Shown here piece after piece: positions 55,737 through 64,000 of a stretch of 64,000 nucleotides of DNA. The DNA comes from Symsagittifera roscoffensis (lineage: Eukaryota > Xenacoelomorpha > Acoela > Convolutidae), in NCBI RefSeq assembly GCF_963678635.1, contig NW_026970879.1:1-64000 (forward strand). Reading direction: 5' to 3'. How positions within the stretch are numbered: the first letter of the stretch is position 1; every line of letters starts with the position of its first letter. Made by a program: the position numbers and the translations under genes. The notes under the pieces are model-generated. The model did no database searches, was not told the origin of the DNA, and worked only from the letters and a program-made list of their open reading frames with translations.

Positions 55737-55961
55737 CTATTTATTTTTTTTAATTTGAGGTTGAGGTTTAGGTTTAGATTTAGGTTTAGGTTTAGGTTGT
55801 TTTTCTTCTTTTTCTAATTTTACAAAATCTTTCCCTGCACCTAATTCTATTAACCTTGTTGCTATATTATCTGTTAAATCATGTATATCACCTGCAAAAA
55901 ATTGTTTATTTTCTCTAGGTGATATAGCTAATTTAATATTTTTTGTAATTTTAATTTTCAT
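55737..55961 (-). CDS. Small Pro-Lys-tailed protein, unit 2
   Basis: 74 residues against 70 in unit 1: the Pro-Lys repeat is expanded by 12 bases and slightly altered, and E43 or nearby is changed (GKEF to GKDF). Confidence 0.7.
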   Translation of the reverse strand: MKIKITKNIKLAISPRENKQFFAGDIHDLTDNIATRLIELGAGKDFVKLEKEEKQPKPKPKSKPKPQPQIKKNK

Positions 55962-55974
55962 ATTAAAACCTTAA

Positions 55975-56385
55975 TTATACTGGTACTATTTCGCCACTTT
56001 GTACAACAATAGCATTGATATGAGCACCTGTAGTTACAGCAGTTGATGTTACTCTTAATCTTAAGTATCTTTTATTAGAAAATACACCAACTGAACCCAA
56101 TACAGAATTATCGGCACTAACAGAAGTTAGATTTAAATTATCTAAATCACCTATAATTTTTGTATCTGGTACAAGTGTAGCATCAGATAAATCAGAGTTA
56201 CTACCTTCTTGAACACTAAATTTATATGTACCATCTGTATAATCAGTACATTGAACAACAAACATAACACCTAAATCATAATTAGCATTATCTACTATAT
56301 CACCATTTGTCACTTTATTTGCAGTGACTGTATTATTAAGAACCAAATTACTTTGTAATTGTGATTTTATATCTTTAACACTCAT
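55975..56385 (-). CDS. Capsid cement-like protein, unit 2
   Basis: Identical 136-residue protein to unit 1. Confidence 0.65.
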   Translation of the reverse strand: MSVKDIKSQLQSNLVLNNTVTANKVTNGDIVDNANYDLGVMFVVQCTDYTDGTYKFSVQEGSNSDLSDATLVPDTKIIGDLDNLNLTSVSADNSVLGSVGVFSNKRYLRLRVTSTAVTTGAHINAIVVQSGEIVPV

Positions 56386-56406
56386 TTTTTAATCTCCTTT
56401 AAATCA

Positions 56407-57696
56407 TTAAGCTGATAGTTGAAGTAGTTTAATAGCTTCAAAGTTTGAAACATCACCACCAACGCGTTTAATTGAATAATATTTTATATATGGTTTAGCT
56501 GTCAATGGATCACGCAATACTCTAATACCTAATCTGTCAACGATAGTATAACCCGTAGAAAAATCAGCATATACCATTGATAAACTATCGGTAGCAGCGT
56601 CTGGCATATCATTCATAAATATCACATTTTTACCTAAAAGAGATAAAGATCTACTTTCTTGTAAAAAACGCGTATCAAATATATATCTGTTTTGAGAATC
56701 TTTTAAAGTAATGACTTTTTCAAATTCTTTTCTTCTAATACCCCATACAGCATTTGCTTGATATTCTTCTTTTAAAGAGTTTTGAAGTTGTTTAAGTGAA
56801 TCAGCTGTGATATCACCATTAACACCAGAATTTATTCTTTCAATAGCTTTTCGACCATACGCACCATAAGCATCATCTTTTTCAGCTTGTGTATAATCTC
56901 TATAAGTCAAAAATCCTTTAGGTTTTTGTGAACCATCACCACTAACAAAAGCCGTATTTTCATCTCTTGAAAATTTATCAGCAACTTTTCTACCTAACCA
57001 AGATTCAACATCAAAACCAGCATCATCTAAAGCTTTTTGAGTTGCTAAAGGTTGTGCAAATTGTTCATGAATAGCTATTTTAAGTTTGCCAATTTCAGGA
57101 GTATCAGTATCGTTACGATCTGAAGTCTCACCAATCCAACCACCATTAGTAGCTTGGTTATCATCTATTAACATTTCAAAAACATCACTATTTGTTGTTA
57201 CAACATTTGCATATTGTCTAATTGGTGAAGTTTCAAAAACTCTTGTCACAACTTGATTAGAAAAATCAGGTCTTACAAAATAACCACCTTCAGGATTAAT
57301 ACCTGAAACAATAGATTTTGTTTGTAACAATCTATCTTCTTTACTTATTCCAATAAAATTTTTAGTTATTGCATTAGAGACAACATATTCTTGCATTTCA
57401 TCAGATGGAGCAATACCTTTTTTAAGATATTTTGCAAATTCTGATCTATATTCAGCTTCTTTTTCTTTAGCTTCTTGTTCAGAACTTACATTAATGCGTG
57501 ATAGTTGTTTAGATATCAATTCAATTTGAGCTTCATTAGCTTTAGTTTTAGCTTGTTCATCTTGTATTTTTTGTGCAATATCACCAACTTCTTTACTTGC
57601 ATTTTTTGCTGTATCTTTAAGACCTTTATCAAATGCTTCTTGGCTCATTTCAATAGCTGAACCCAATTCATCTAATTTTTTATTTATTTCTTCCAT
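56407..57696 (-). CDS. Major capsid protein, unit 2
   Basis: Identical 429-residue protein to unit 1, so virions of both units would share the same shell. Confidence 0.95.
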   Translation of the reverse strand: MEEINKKLDELGSAIEMSQEAFDKGLKDTAKNASKEVGDIAQKIQDEQAKTKANEAQIELISKQLSRINVSSEQEAKEKEAEYRSEFAKYLKKGIAPSDEMQEYVVSNAITKNFIGISKEDRLLQTKSIVSGINPEGGYFVRPDFSNQVVTRVFETSPIRQYANVVTTNSDVFEMLIDDNQATNGGWIGETSDRNDTDTPEIGKLKIAIHEQFAQPLATQKALDDAGFDVESWLGRKVADKFSRDENTAFVSGDGSQKPKGFLTYRDYTQAEKDDAYGAYGRKAIERINSGVNGDITADSLKQLQNSLKEEYQANAVWGIRRKEFEKVITLKDSQNRYIFDTRFLQESRSLSLLGKNVIFMNDMPDAATDSLSMVYADFSTGYTIVDRLGIRVLRDPLTAKPYIKYYSIKRVGGDVSNFEAIKLLQLSA

Positions 57697-58330
57697 TTTG
57701 TAAACTCCTAATTATTTGATCAATTTTATTAATATTTTTCTTTATTTCGTTATCTTCATCAAAATCTACTTTGCTACAGATATATAACGACGCTTTATGT
57801 GACATACCTAAATCTCTTAGATGATGTTCCAAATCTCTTTTATTTTTTAATTTTAATACATCTTTTAATTCTGATTTAAAAGATTGTATATTGGCTCCAG
57901 TATTGGCTGGGAATGTTACCAAAGATATTTCATTTAATGAAATTTTATTAAAAAAAGTATTATTATTTTTAATTTCTATATCATCTCGTTTTGCTGAAAA
58001 ACCTATAGACATAGATTTAATACTTCCTACTTTCATTTGCGGTATAACTCTACCTGAAACTAATGTATCATCTTTTGGCAATTTAGCTTTAATATATAAA
58101 CCTTCATTATTTTCTTCAGAAAAATATGTTACCCCTATTGGTTCTTTATTGTCATGTTGAAACAAAATAGGAATTGTTTTGTTATGATTATCAAAAGCAC
58201 CTTTGACAATTGTATCGCCATCTAAATCTTTTTTAAAAGTTGATGCTAAACCTTCAAAAGTAAAAAAATCTTTATTTTCATTTTCATTGTATGATTTAAC
58301 AATAAAATTACAATTTAATTTTTTATTCAT
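57680..58330 (-). CDS. Prohead protease, unit 2
   Basis: 216 residues; E117D (SAKREDIE to SAKRDDIE) is the only change. Catalytic residues intact. Confidence 0.9.
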   Translation of the reverse strand: MNKKLNCNFIVKSYNENENKDFFTFEGLASTFKKDLDGDTIVKGAFDNHNKTIPILFQHDNKEPIGVTYFSEENNEGLYIKAKLPKDDTLVSGRVIPQMKVGSIKSMSIGFSAKRDDIEIKNNNTFFNKISLNEISLVTFPANTGANIQSFKSELKDVLKLKNKRDLEHHLRDLGMSHKASLYICSKVDFDEDNEIKKNINKIDQIIRSLQNGRNK

Positions 58331-58577
58331 AAAATACTAATCAAATTTAATATATAATCATATTATAATATAATAAGATAATAAAATATAACATAAATTA
58401 AAAAAATATTTTATAGATTTTTTAATATATAATATACACATTAATTTAATTGTAAATAAAAAATTTTTAAAATTGTGAGCAAAAAATAAAAGAAATTACT
58501 AGCACAACAAAAAATCTTTAGTTAAAAAAATAGATTGAAAAAAGATGGTAATAATTAACTTTGATTGTGATAATATA
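58331..58577 (-). promoter_or_regulatory. Spacer upstream of protease-capsid genes, unit 2
   Basis: One base longer than in unit 1 and with several point differences, yet TTTACA (58456-58451) and TATTAT (58434-58429) are kept at 16-base spacing. Confidence 0.35.
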
Positions 58578-59363
58578 TTAAAAATTTATCATACTTGAAC
58601 ATCTACATTGTATTGTATTTTTAAGAGTTGAGTATTTAGTGTCGCCGGGATATGATAATAATTCACCCCATACAACAAAAAAATCATTGACATTTACAGT
58701 TTGACCATCGGCTTCGGCATGTGCTTCTCTTGTGTGATTATCCAAAACAGCACCCCAAGTTTTAGTTAATTTGTTTTCCGGTAAATCTTCAGTAATAGTA
58801 TCATTAATTAAATTTGTATAATTGCTTTTGGTCGTTTCAGAAGACATTTGTGTGAATGTCGTAGATATTGTATCTATTCTATTTTTATAACTATTAGTTA
58901 TTTCTTTTTTGAATAATTCTGCAGATAATCCCAATAAAGATAATTCATAAAACTTTTTATTATTAGTATTTATTATAGATGTGCTTGTTTGTTCAACAAC
59001 ATTTTGCATAGATATATTATTTATTTGCATAGTTTTATTTTTTATTATTTCTAATAAATTTTTATATGTAATATTATTAAAAGATTGACTAGCTATATTT
59101 TTTAATAATTCATTAGTATTAGTATTTATCAACATTTTATTAACTATATTTATAAATTTATTACTAACTTCTATCCAATTCATAAAAAATATAGCATTTA
59201 ATTGTAATTTATAAGTATTTAAATTTTTATATGTATTATATTTAGTATAATAATTGACAATATCATCTATAATAATTTTAAATAATCTATTTAAATCTTT
59301 AGCAATTTTTTTTTCATGCTTTAATTTAAAAATAGTATCTATTTGCTGTTGCTTAAAATCCAT
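58578..59363 (-). CDS. MuF-like head protein, unit 2
   Basis: 261 residues with three substitutions (S-to-L in YKSQL, I-to-V in FINIINK, T-to-A in GLSTELF). MuF signature intact. Confidence 0.85.
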   Translation of the reverse strand: MDFKQQQIDTIFKLKHEKKIAKDLNRLFKIIIDDIVNYYTKYNTYKNLNTYKLQLNAIFFMNWIEVSNKFINIVNKMLINTNTNELLKNIASQSFNNITYKNLLEIIKNKTMQINNISMQNVVEQTSTSIINTNNKKFYELSLLGLSAELFKKEITNSYKNRIDTISTTFTQMSSETTKSNYTNLINDTITEDLPENKLTKTWGAVLDNHTREAHAEADGQTVNVNDFFVVWGELLSYPGDTKYSTLKNTIQCRCSSMINF

Positions 59364-60769
59364 AATGCTTTAATTTCTTCATCTGTATTTTGTTCTGTTT
59401 TCATATAAGAATAAAACTCTTGATATTGTTTTTCTTCATCATTTGCATCATTATCATTATTTTCTTGATCTGTATTATTCATCAAATCATTCATATTTAA
59501 CGGTGATGGATCATTTGGTAATTCATCTCCGCCATCAATAGGTGCATAACCAATATCCGCTCTTATTTCATTTGGAGTATTAACATTTATTTGTTTCATT
59601 AATAAAGCATTAGATAAAACTTCTGGTTTTAATGATTCTATTGTTGAAATATCAATATTAAATTTTAAATTTTCAGAATCAGGATATCGTGCTAATATTA
59701 ATTTTGTTAATTCTTCATTAATTCTTTTTGCTAAAGGAATTACAGCATCTTTATCTAAATGAAGTCTAGCAGTTTGTAAATTATTTAATGTCATTGTTGA
59801 GTCTAAAATTAATGCTAAAGGAACACCATAAACATTTGCTATCCTAGATAACATACTATCTTGTAATTCTTTAAATTGCATATCTTTATTATTTTGAGAC
59901 ATTTCCTTATAATCTAAACCATCCAAAATTAGTGGTCTGCCTGTATTGTCGGAACCTTGAAATTTTTTACTTTCTTGTTGTATTCTTTCATATTGAGTAT
60001 TAGTTAATTCTTCGCCTCGATTGTTAACCCATGCGCTCGAAGGTCTAGCACCATTTTTTAATAATGCAGAATTATTATTATTACCAGCTATATAAGATTC
60101 CATTTCTTGAAATAAAGGATAAGCTTTACTCATTCCAAAAAAATCATTTGCATATTGACAAGGGTTATATTTTTTAATATGATATAATTCTTTATCATTA
60201 CCATTGTAAAATTTTAAGCCTTCAATTGTTTCTTGAGCATAAAATTTAATAGTTTTCATATTATTATATTGCCAACTTTTAGGAATTTGATTTATATTAT
60301 CTATACCATAAGAATTAGCTTGAAAAAATAAGGGATTCATGTTAAATATTTCTAATGGTGGTTTTTTGATATTACCTGTACAAAGTAAAAATGTATTACC
60401 AGTAATTAAAAAATTTAACGCTAAAGTTTCTTTAAATTCAAATTCTGTACAATCATAATTAGGATTATTTAATAAATTTAATGCTGGATGATTTTCTAAA
60501 TATTCTTTATTTTTTGTATCGTATATTTTAAAGGGTATTTCTGCATAAGAATTAACTATTTTTTCAACAACCATAAAAAATGGTGAACATTCTCTATATA
60601 ATTTCATGGCATTTTCAATAGATAAAGTATAATTATTATTATTTGTATAATTACCATAAAATGTTTCTAAATTAACAAAATTTTTTTTAATAAAATTATC
60701 TTGTAATTGTTTGTTTAAATTTTTTAAATCTTTAATTTGTTTATTTTTTGATGAATTAAACAATTTCAT
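59339..60769 (-). CDS. Portal protein, unit 2
   Basis: 476 residues; one substitution in the acidic tail (DLINNTD to DLMNNTD). Confidence 0.9.
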   Translation of the reverse strand: MKLFNSSKNKQIKDLKNLNKQLQDNFIKKNFVNLETFYGNYTNNNNYTLSIENAMKLYRECSPFFMVVEKIVNSYAEIPFKIYDTKNKEYLENHPALNLLNNPNYDCTEFEFKETLALNFLITGNTFLLCTGNIKKPPLEIFNMNPLFFQANSYGIDNINQIPKSWQYNNMKTIKFYAQETIEGLKFYNGNDKELYHIKKYNPCQYANDFFGMSKAYPLFQEMESYIAGNNNNSALLKNGARPSSAWVNNRGEELTNTQYERIQQESKKFQGSDNTGRPLILDGLDYKEMSQNNKDMQFKELQDSMLSRIANVYGVPLALILDSTMTLNNLQTARLHLDKDAVIPLAKRINEELTKLILARYPDSENLKFNIDISTIESLKPEVLSNALLMKQINVNTPNEIRADIGYAPIDGGDELPNDPSPLNMNDLMNNTDQENNDNDANDEEKQYQEFYSYMKTEQNTDEEIKALWILSNSK

Positions 60770-60780
60770 AATAATCCTTT

Positions 60781-61662
60781 TTATGTTGATACATAAGTAT
60801 TTAATAAACTAATTCTAGTCATAGATTCTAATGTTATATCACAATCTATATTTTTTTTGCCTATAATACTACTTGTTAATTGGTAGCCATTACCAGTGCC
60901 AATCGGTGATGGTAAACTAGTATTATTAGCAATTGTATTGAAATTCATACTAAATTTTCCATTAGTAATTTCATTATTTATAGAAACATTATTCATATAT
61001 TCTTCTCCTGTTATAACATTAAAAAACTTTATAATAATAACCAAGTCATCAGTTATATTAAATTGTCTTATAAATGAAAAATTAAAATTCCATTGGTGGG
61101 ATTGACCTAAAGAAATATTTTCTAAAAAAGTTTCATTTACATTATCCCAAATAGAAGCTTCAGATTGAACAGGCGCCATTCTAGGCCAAACAGTAAAAGG
61201 TGATGGTGCTATTGTAATGGGCGAAGTATATTTAAATATTTGTTCAGGTGTTGGTGTAAAATCTGTTGTTATTATATTATTTGTCATTGGTTTAATAGAA
61301 TTACCATCTAATATTTGGACTTGTCCTGAAGTTGCAATAAATTTAGATAAACTATTTAATGCTAAATTTACATTAATATCTTCAATTTCAAGATAATTAA
61401 GAGAATTATCATAAGGAACTTTATCCGCATCGGGTACTTGAGCATTTTTTAATTTGCCATTGGTATTTAATGTAGCTATACCATCAGATATACCACCGTT
61501 TAAATTTTTTATTGCATTAATCATATCTCCAAAAGTTGTTTTGTATGATGTTCCAGCTGGATCATTGGAAGTGTCAGTTGTATCAACTATATAATGCGTA
61601 TCTGTTAATAATAAATTATCACTATCTTTATTTATTAAATCTGTTAATTTTCTGCTTGCCAT
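60781..61662 (-). CDS. Fibre-like head-module protein, unit 2
   Basis: 293 residues with a cluster of changes around residues 190-235 (QINIDDNFV to QFNITDDLV, EIANGKFSINF to EITNGKFSMNF). The beta-rich C-terminal region diverges faster than the stem, as in receptor-facing proteins. Confidence 0.55.
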   Translation of the reverse strand: MASRKLTDLINKDSDNLLLTDTHYIVDTTDTSNDPAGTSYKTTFGDMINAIKNLNGGISDGIATLNTNGKLKNAQVPDADKVPYDNSLNYLEIEDINVNLALNSLSKFIATSGQVQILDGNSIKPMTNNIITTDFTPTPEQIFKYTSPITIAPSPFTVWPRMAPVQSEASIWDNVNETFLENISLGQSHQWNFNFSFIRQFNITDDLVIIIKFFNVITGEEYMNNVSINNEITNGKFSMNFNTIANNTSLPSPIGTGNGYQLTSSIIGKKNIDCDITLESMTRISLLNTYVST

Positions 61663-61663
61663 T

Positions 61664-62752
61664 TTAATTTCCTATAGGTTTATCATCTAAATTATAATTA
61701 TCATTTGATATAATAACATGATTTTTATTAAATATTTTATTGTTTAAATTTCTAAATGCTTTTGTTGTTGGATTCATAAATATATCATTATTTGTAACTT
61801 GATTTACTTGCTGCCATTGGTATTGGTGTATATAATAAGATTTAGAATATCCTGCCATATTATCAACAATAGGAGTTATATTACTCATAGGAATGCTACT
61901 AGTTAATTGAGGGTTAAAATGAGAATTTATTAAAACTTTATACAACGGTAATCTTAACATTTCTGCAATATCTCTTGCTGTTCTTCCAGTGATTTCATTT
62001 TTAGAAGGTATAAATACATAAGTAGAAAAATTAGCTAATTGTTCGATATTCCAACCATTTAAAGTGGCTACATTTTGTACGGCATCTAATGGTGAACTTC
62101 TCGCTTTACCCGTTTGATAATCATCTAAAACAACAAATAGCCAATAATCTATATTTGCAGATCCTTCGTAAGATTCTATAAGTCTTTCTAAATTTGAACC
62201 ACCTGAAATTTTAATTTTAGTGGATACTAATATATTTTCTATATTTATGTCAGTATAAATATTATTGTGTATTGTAATATTTATGGTCGTTGGGCTTATT
62301 ACTGTTACAGTATGAAAATCATTAATTATATTGTCACTATAATTTTCAATTAATAAAGGATTGCCTATAGAAGTTGTTATATCTGTATTATTTTCAAAAG
62401 TAAATGTTTTTCTATTAGGCACTGTTTTGACATTGAATGTACCATTTAAAGATGGAATATCAGAATTTTGTATCATGATATCATTTTGCCAATTTTGAGT
62501 TAAATCGTGGTCTTGTATAGTTGTTGCTGTAATTATGCCATCATTATTAGTCATTTGAGATATATCCAAATTAACTAATGCATTATGTATTGATATTTTA
62601 TCTCCTGTTTTTAAGTTATGATTTGATTCAAAATTTATAGTTATTAAATCGTTATTAACATCTAAACTACTAACATTTAAAGTCGTATTAAATAAATTAG
62701 TATATTGAGGTAAATATTTAATAAGGTGATTAATAATATCTGAAGAAAACAT
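61664..62752 (-). CDS. Structural protein / possible tail terminator, unit 2
   Basis: 362 residues, two substitutions near the C-terminus (T-to-I in ITPTVDN, N-to-H in NKNNVI). Confidence 0.4.
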   Translation of the reverse strand: MFSSDIINHLIKYLPQYTNLFNTTLNVSSLDVNNDLITINFESNHNLKTGDKISIHNALVNLDISQMTNNDGIITATTIQDHDLTQNWQNDIMIQNSDIPSLNGTFNVKTVPNRKTFTFENNTDITTSIGNPLLIENYSDNIINDFHTVTVISPTTINITIHNNIYTDINIENILVSTKIKISGGSNLERLIESYEGSANIDYWLFVVLDDYQTGKARSSPLDAVQNVATLNGWNIEQLANFSTYVFIPSKNEITGRTARDIAEMLRLPLYKVLINSHFNPQLTSSIPMSNITPIVDNMAGYSKSYYIHQYQWQQVNQVTNNDIFMNPTTKAFRNLNNKIFNKNHVIISNDNYNLDDKPIGN

Positions 62753-62808
62753 TTTTTTATAAACTTAATTTTGTATGTTATGGAAATTATATTTTATATA
62801 CATAAGAA

Positions 62809-63000
62809 TTACAATATCTTAAAATCTTTTAAAAGAGAATGATAAAGTTTTTTTAAAGTTTTTGCTTCATAGTTGATAATTTTATTATCATTTTTATATC
62901 TAATAATTTTAAATGTATTGTTTGAATAATAAATTGTACTTTTGCTAGATTCACTATGTAATATTTTTATTATTTTCAAATATATTTTTTTATTATTCAT
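62809..63000 (-). CDS. Small basic 63-residue protein, unit 2
   Basis: Identical to 29144-29335; start overlaps the terminase stop. Confidence 0.6.
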   Translation of the reverse strand: MNNKKIYLKIIKILHSESSKSTIYYSNNTFKIIRYKNDNKIINYEAKTLKKLYHSLLKDFKIL

Positions 63001-64000
63001 TGAATTATCCTAATGTTTCTTTCTTTTGGTTCAAATAAACACATTATAAAAGCATCTGCTTTATTAGGACTATCTATTTCTCTTTTAGCTAAATCTTTTT
63101 TACTTTCAACTTTGACTCTTCCTGAATTGTCAAAATCTTTTCGAGGTGTACTTAATTCAATAATTAAACTATCAATATCATTTATTAAAGATGAAATAGA
63201 TATTATCATATCTTGGTCTATTTTGTCATATTTATTATTTACAGCATTATATGTATATTTAATTTTATCAGCTATTTCCCACCACGCTTGAGCTTTTAAA
63301 TTGGCAAACATATCTATATTTTTGATTTTATCTTTATAAATTTGTTTAGGTCTATTAACACTGGCTCCAGCATTAAATTTGATATGTTTGATATTAGTAT
63401 TTTTATCTAAATTTAAGGAATTTATAGTTGAACCGACTGATGCACCTACACCGATACTATCATAAATTATTTTGGCATTATGTTGATTGGCATAATTATA
63501 AACTTTCATAGTAGACTTAACTAACTCATCTTCATCAGCTTTCCACTCTTCTATATGATTAATTAATATTCCATATCTACCCACAATAGCATTTTTATCT
63601 TTCCCGTCGTCAGCAACATCATAACCAACAAAATTTTGACCTGCGTTTTCAATATTTAAAATTTTATGAGCATCTATACAAGCTAATATCCATTTTCTTT
63701 TTATAAGTGTATCTAAACTTTCGCTTAAAGGAATACCCAAATATATATTATTAAATTCATTTTCATCTAATTCTTTTTTTTCTATATCAATTAATGATTT
63801 GGCACTTTTACTTAAAAATGGATTATCGTGATAATTTATAATTTTTTTATTTAAATTAACTAATGTTTTATTAACAAAAGTTTTATAAACAAAATCGGTG
63901 TCGTAGCGTGGATTAAAAACAAATATTAAAAAGCTACCTTGTTTTCTTAAAACTGTTGGTTTAATTAAATTATATTGTTTGCTAGTTAATAATTCTGATT
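62997..64000 (-). CDS. Terminase large subunit, unit 2 (cut by window end)
   Basis: The frame is open from the stop at 62997 to the window edge and matches unit 1 residues from about 121 on, with Y-to-H (LINYIEE) and I-to-N (YAIQHN) changes. An in-frame TTG near 63740 is internal (Leu of YLGIPLSE) and not the true start. The nuclease motifs are present; the ATPase Walker motifs lie beyond the window. Confidence 0.88.
   Translation of the reverse strand, partial: SELLTSKQYNLIKPTVLRKQGSFLIFVFNPRYDTDFVYKTFVNKTLVNLNKKIINYHDNPFLSKSAKSLIDIEKKELDENEFNNIYLGIPLSESLDTLIKRKWILACIDAHKILNIENAGQNFVGYDVADDGKDKNAIVGRYGILINHIEEWKADEDELVKSTMKVYNYANQHNAKIIYDSIGVGASVGSTINSLNLDKNTNIKHIKFNAGASVNRPKQIYKDKIKNIDMFANLKAQAWWEIADKIKYTYNAVNNKYDKIDQDMIISISSLINDIDSLIIELSTPRKDFDNSGRVKVESKKDLAKREIDSPNKADAFIMCLFEPKERNIRIIQ

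Larger units (their letters stand above)
32955..64000. repeat. Phage unit 2 of the tandem pair (truncated at window end)
   Basis: Second copy of the phage unit. The offset from unit 1 is 32,954 up to the tape-measure start, 33,652 after the fibre exchange, 33,664 after a 12-base repeat expansion and 33,665 after one more base in the protease/MuF spacer. If the unseen remainder matches unit 1, the unit would be about 33.67 kb. Long stretches differ by only single bases, while the helicase, gpP, tape-measure and fibre genes carry dense differences. Confidence 0.95.

Noticed and set aside
62997-63740. A shorter terminase starting at the TTG near 63740
   Set aside because: The frame continues open to the window end and matches unit 1 past this point, so the TTG is an internal Leu codon.
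1-64000. CRISPR arrays, tRNA or rRNA genes, insertion sequences
   Set aside because: None seen: the only repeats are the unit duplication, the origin-like array, the promoter cassette and the tube duplication.
1-64000. Alternative genetic code (TGA as Trp)
   Set aside because: TGA ends several genes in ATGA overlaps and Trp is coded by TGG throughout, so the standard code applies.

Overview
The window is one phage genome and most of a second, arranged head to tail with no host DNA between them. Everything at position x in 1-32954 recurs at x+32954. The offset becomes +33652 after a fibre-gene swap and +33665 by the portal gene. Unit 1 is therefore seen complete as one full circular permutation, split only inside a small HTH gene at the window start. 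Unit 2 runs to the window end, inside the large terminase gene. The DNA is extremely A/T-rich (about a quarter G+C by eye, not computed). TGA is used as a stop and TGG for Trp, so the genetic code is standard, which argues against Mycoplasma or Spiroplasma. A lipobox protein with spanin architecture and a Mu-type contractile tail suggest a Gram-negative host with a very low-GC genome, possibly a symbiont or another reduced lineage. The host cannot be named from this sequence.

Each unit has two opposed transcription blocks diverging from a ~190-bp control region (139-325; 33093-33279). The rightward block carries a lipoprotein with a C-terminal membrane anchor and two small multi-span membrane proteins. 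A 1-kb non-coding region with iteron-like and nested inverted repeats follows and is the origin candidate. Next is a replication/recombination module: Toprim primase, DUF3987-type ATPase, Gp157-like protein, RecA-like AAA ATPase, DUF669-like ssDNA-binding protein, DEAH helicase, RusA-like resolvase and two unknown genes. A consensus-like promoter precedes the primase, and a duplicated promoter cassette precedes the Gp157 gene and the last unknown genes.

The leftward block begins with two small DNA-binding proteins. It continues with small terminase, fibre-like proteins, large terminase, portal, MuF head protein, prohead protease, HK97-type capsid, cement and connector proteins, tail sheath, two tandem tail-tube genes, and a tail chaperone with an apparent -1 frameshift extension. 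It ends with gp46/gp47/gp48 baseplate proteins, tail fibre (plus a fibre-assembly protein in unit 2), tape measure, gpN, gpP and gp45 spike. The virion would be a Mu-like myovirus with HK97/MuF head and non-Mu replication. No integrase, transposase, partition gene or endolysin is recognisable in the complete unit.

The two units are nearly identical over long stretches but differ in sharp patches: the helicase gene, gpP, the middle of the tape measure and, above all, the tail fibre. Unit 1 has a fibre without collar domain and no fibre-assembly gene. Unit 2 has a collar-domain fibre plus an assembly gene. A scar of the assembly gene's last codons remains in unit 1. Unit 2 also has a doubly frameshifted gp48 gene. 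The pair looks like two recombining phage copies carrying alternative host-range cassettes.
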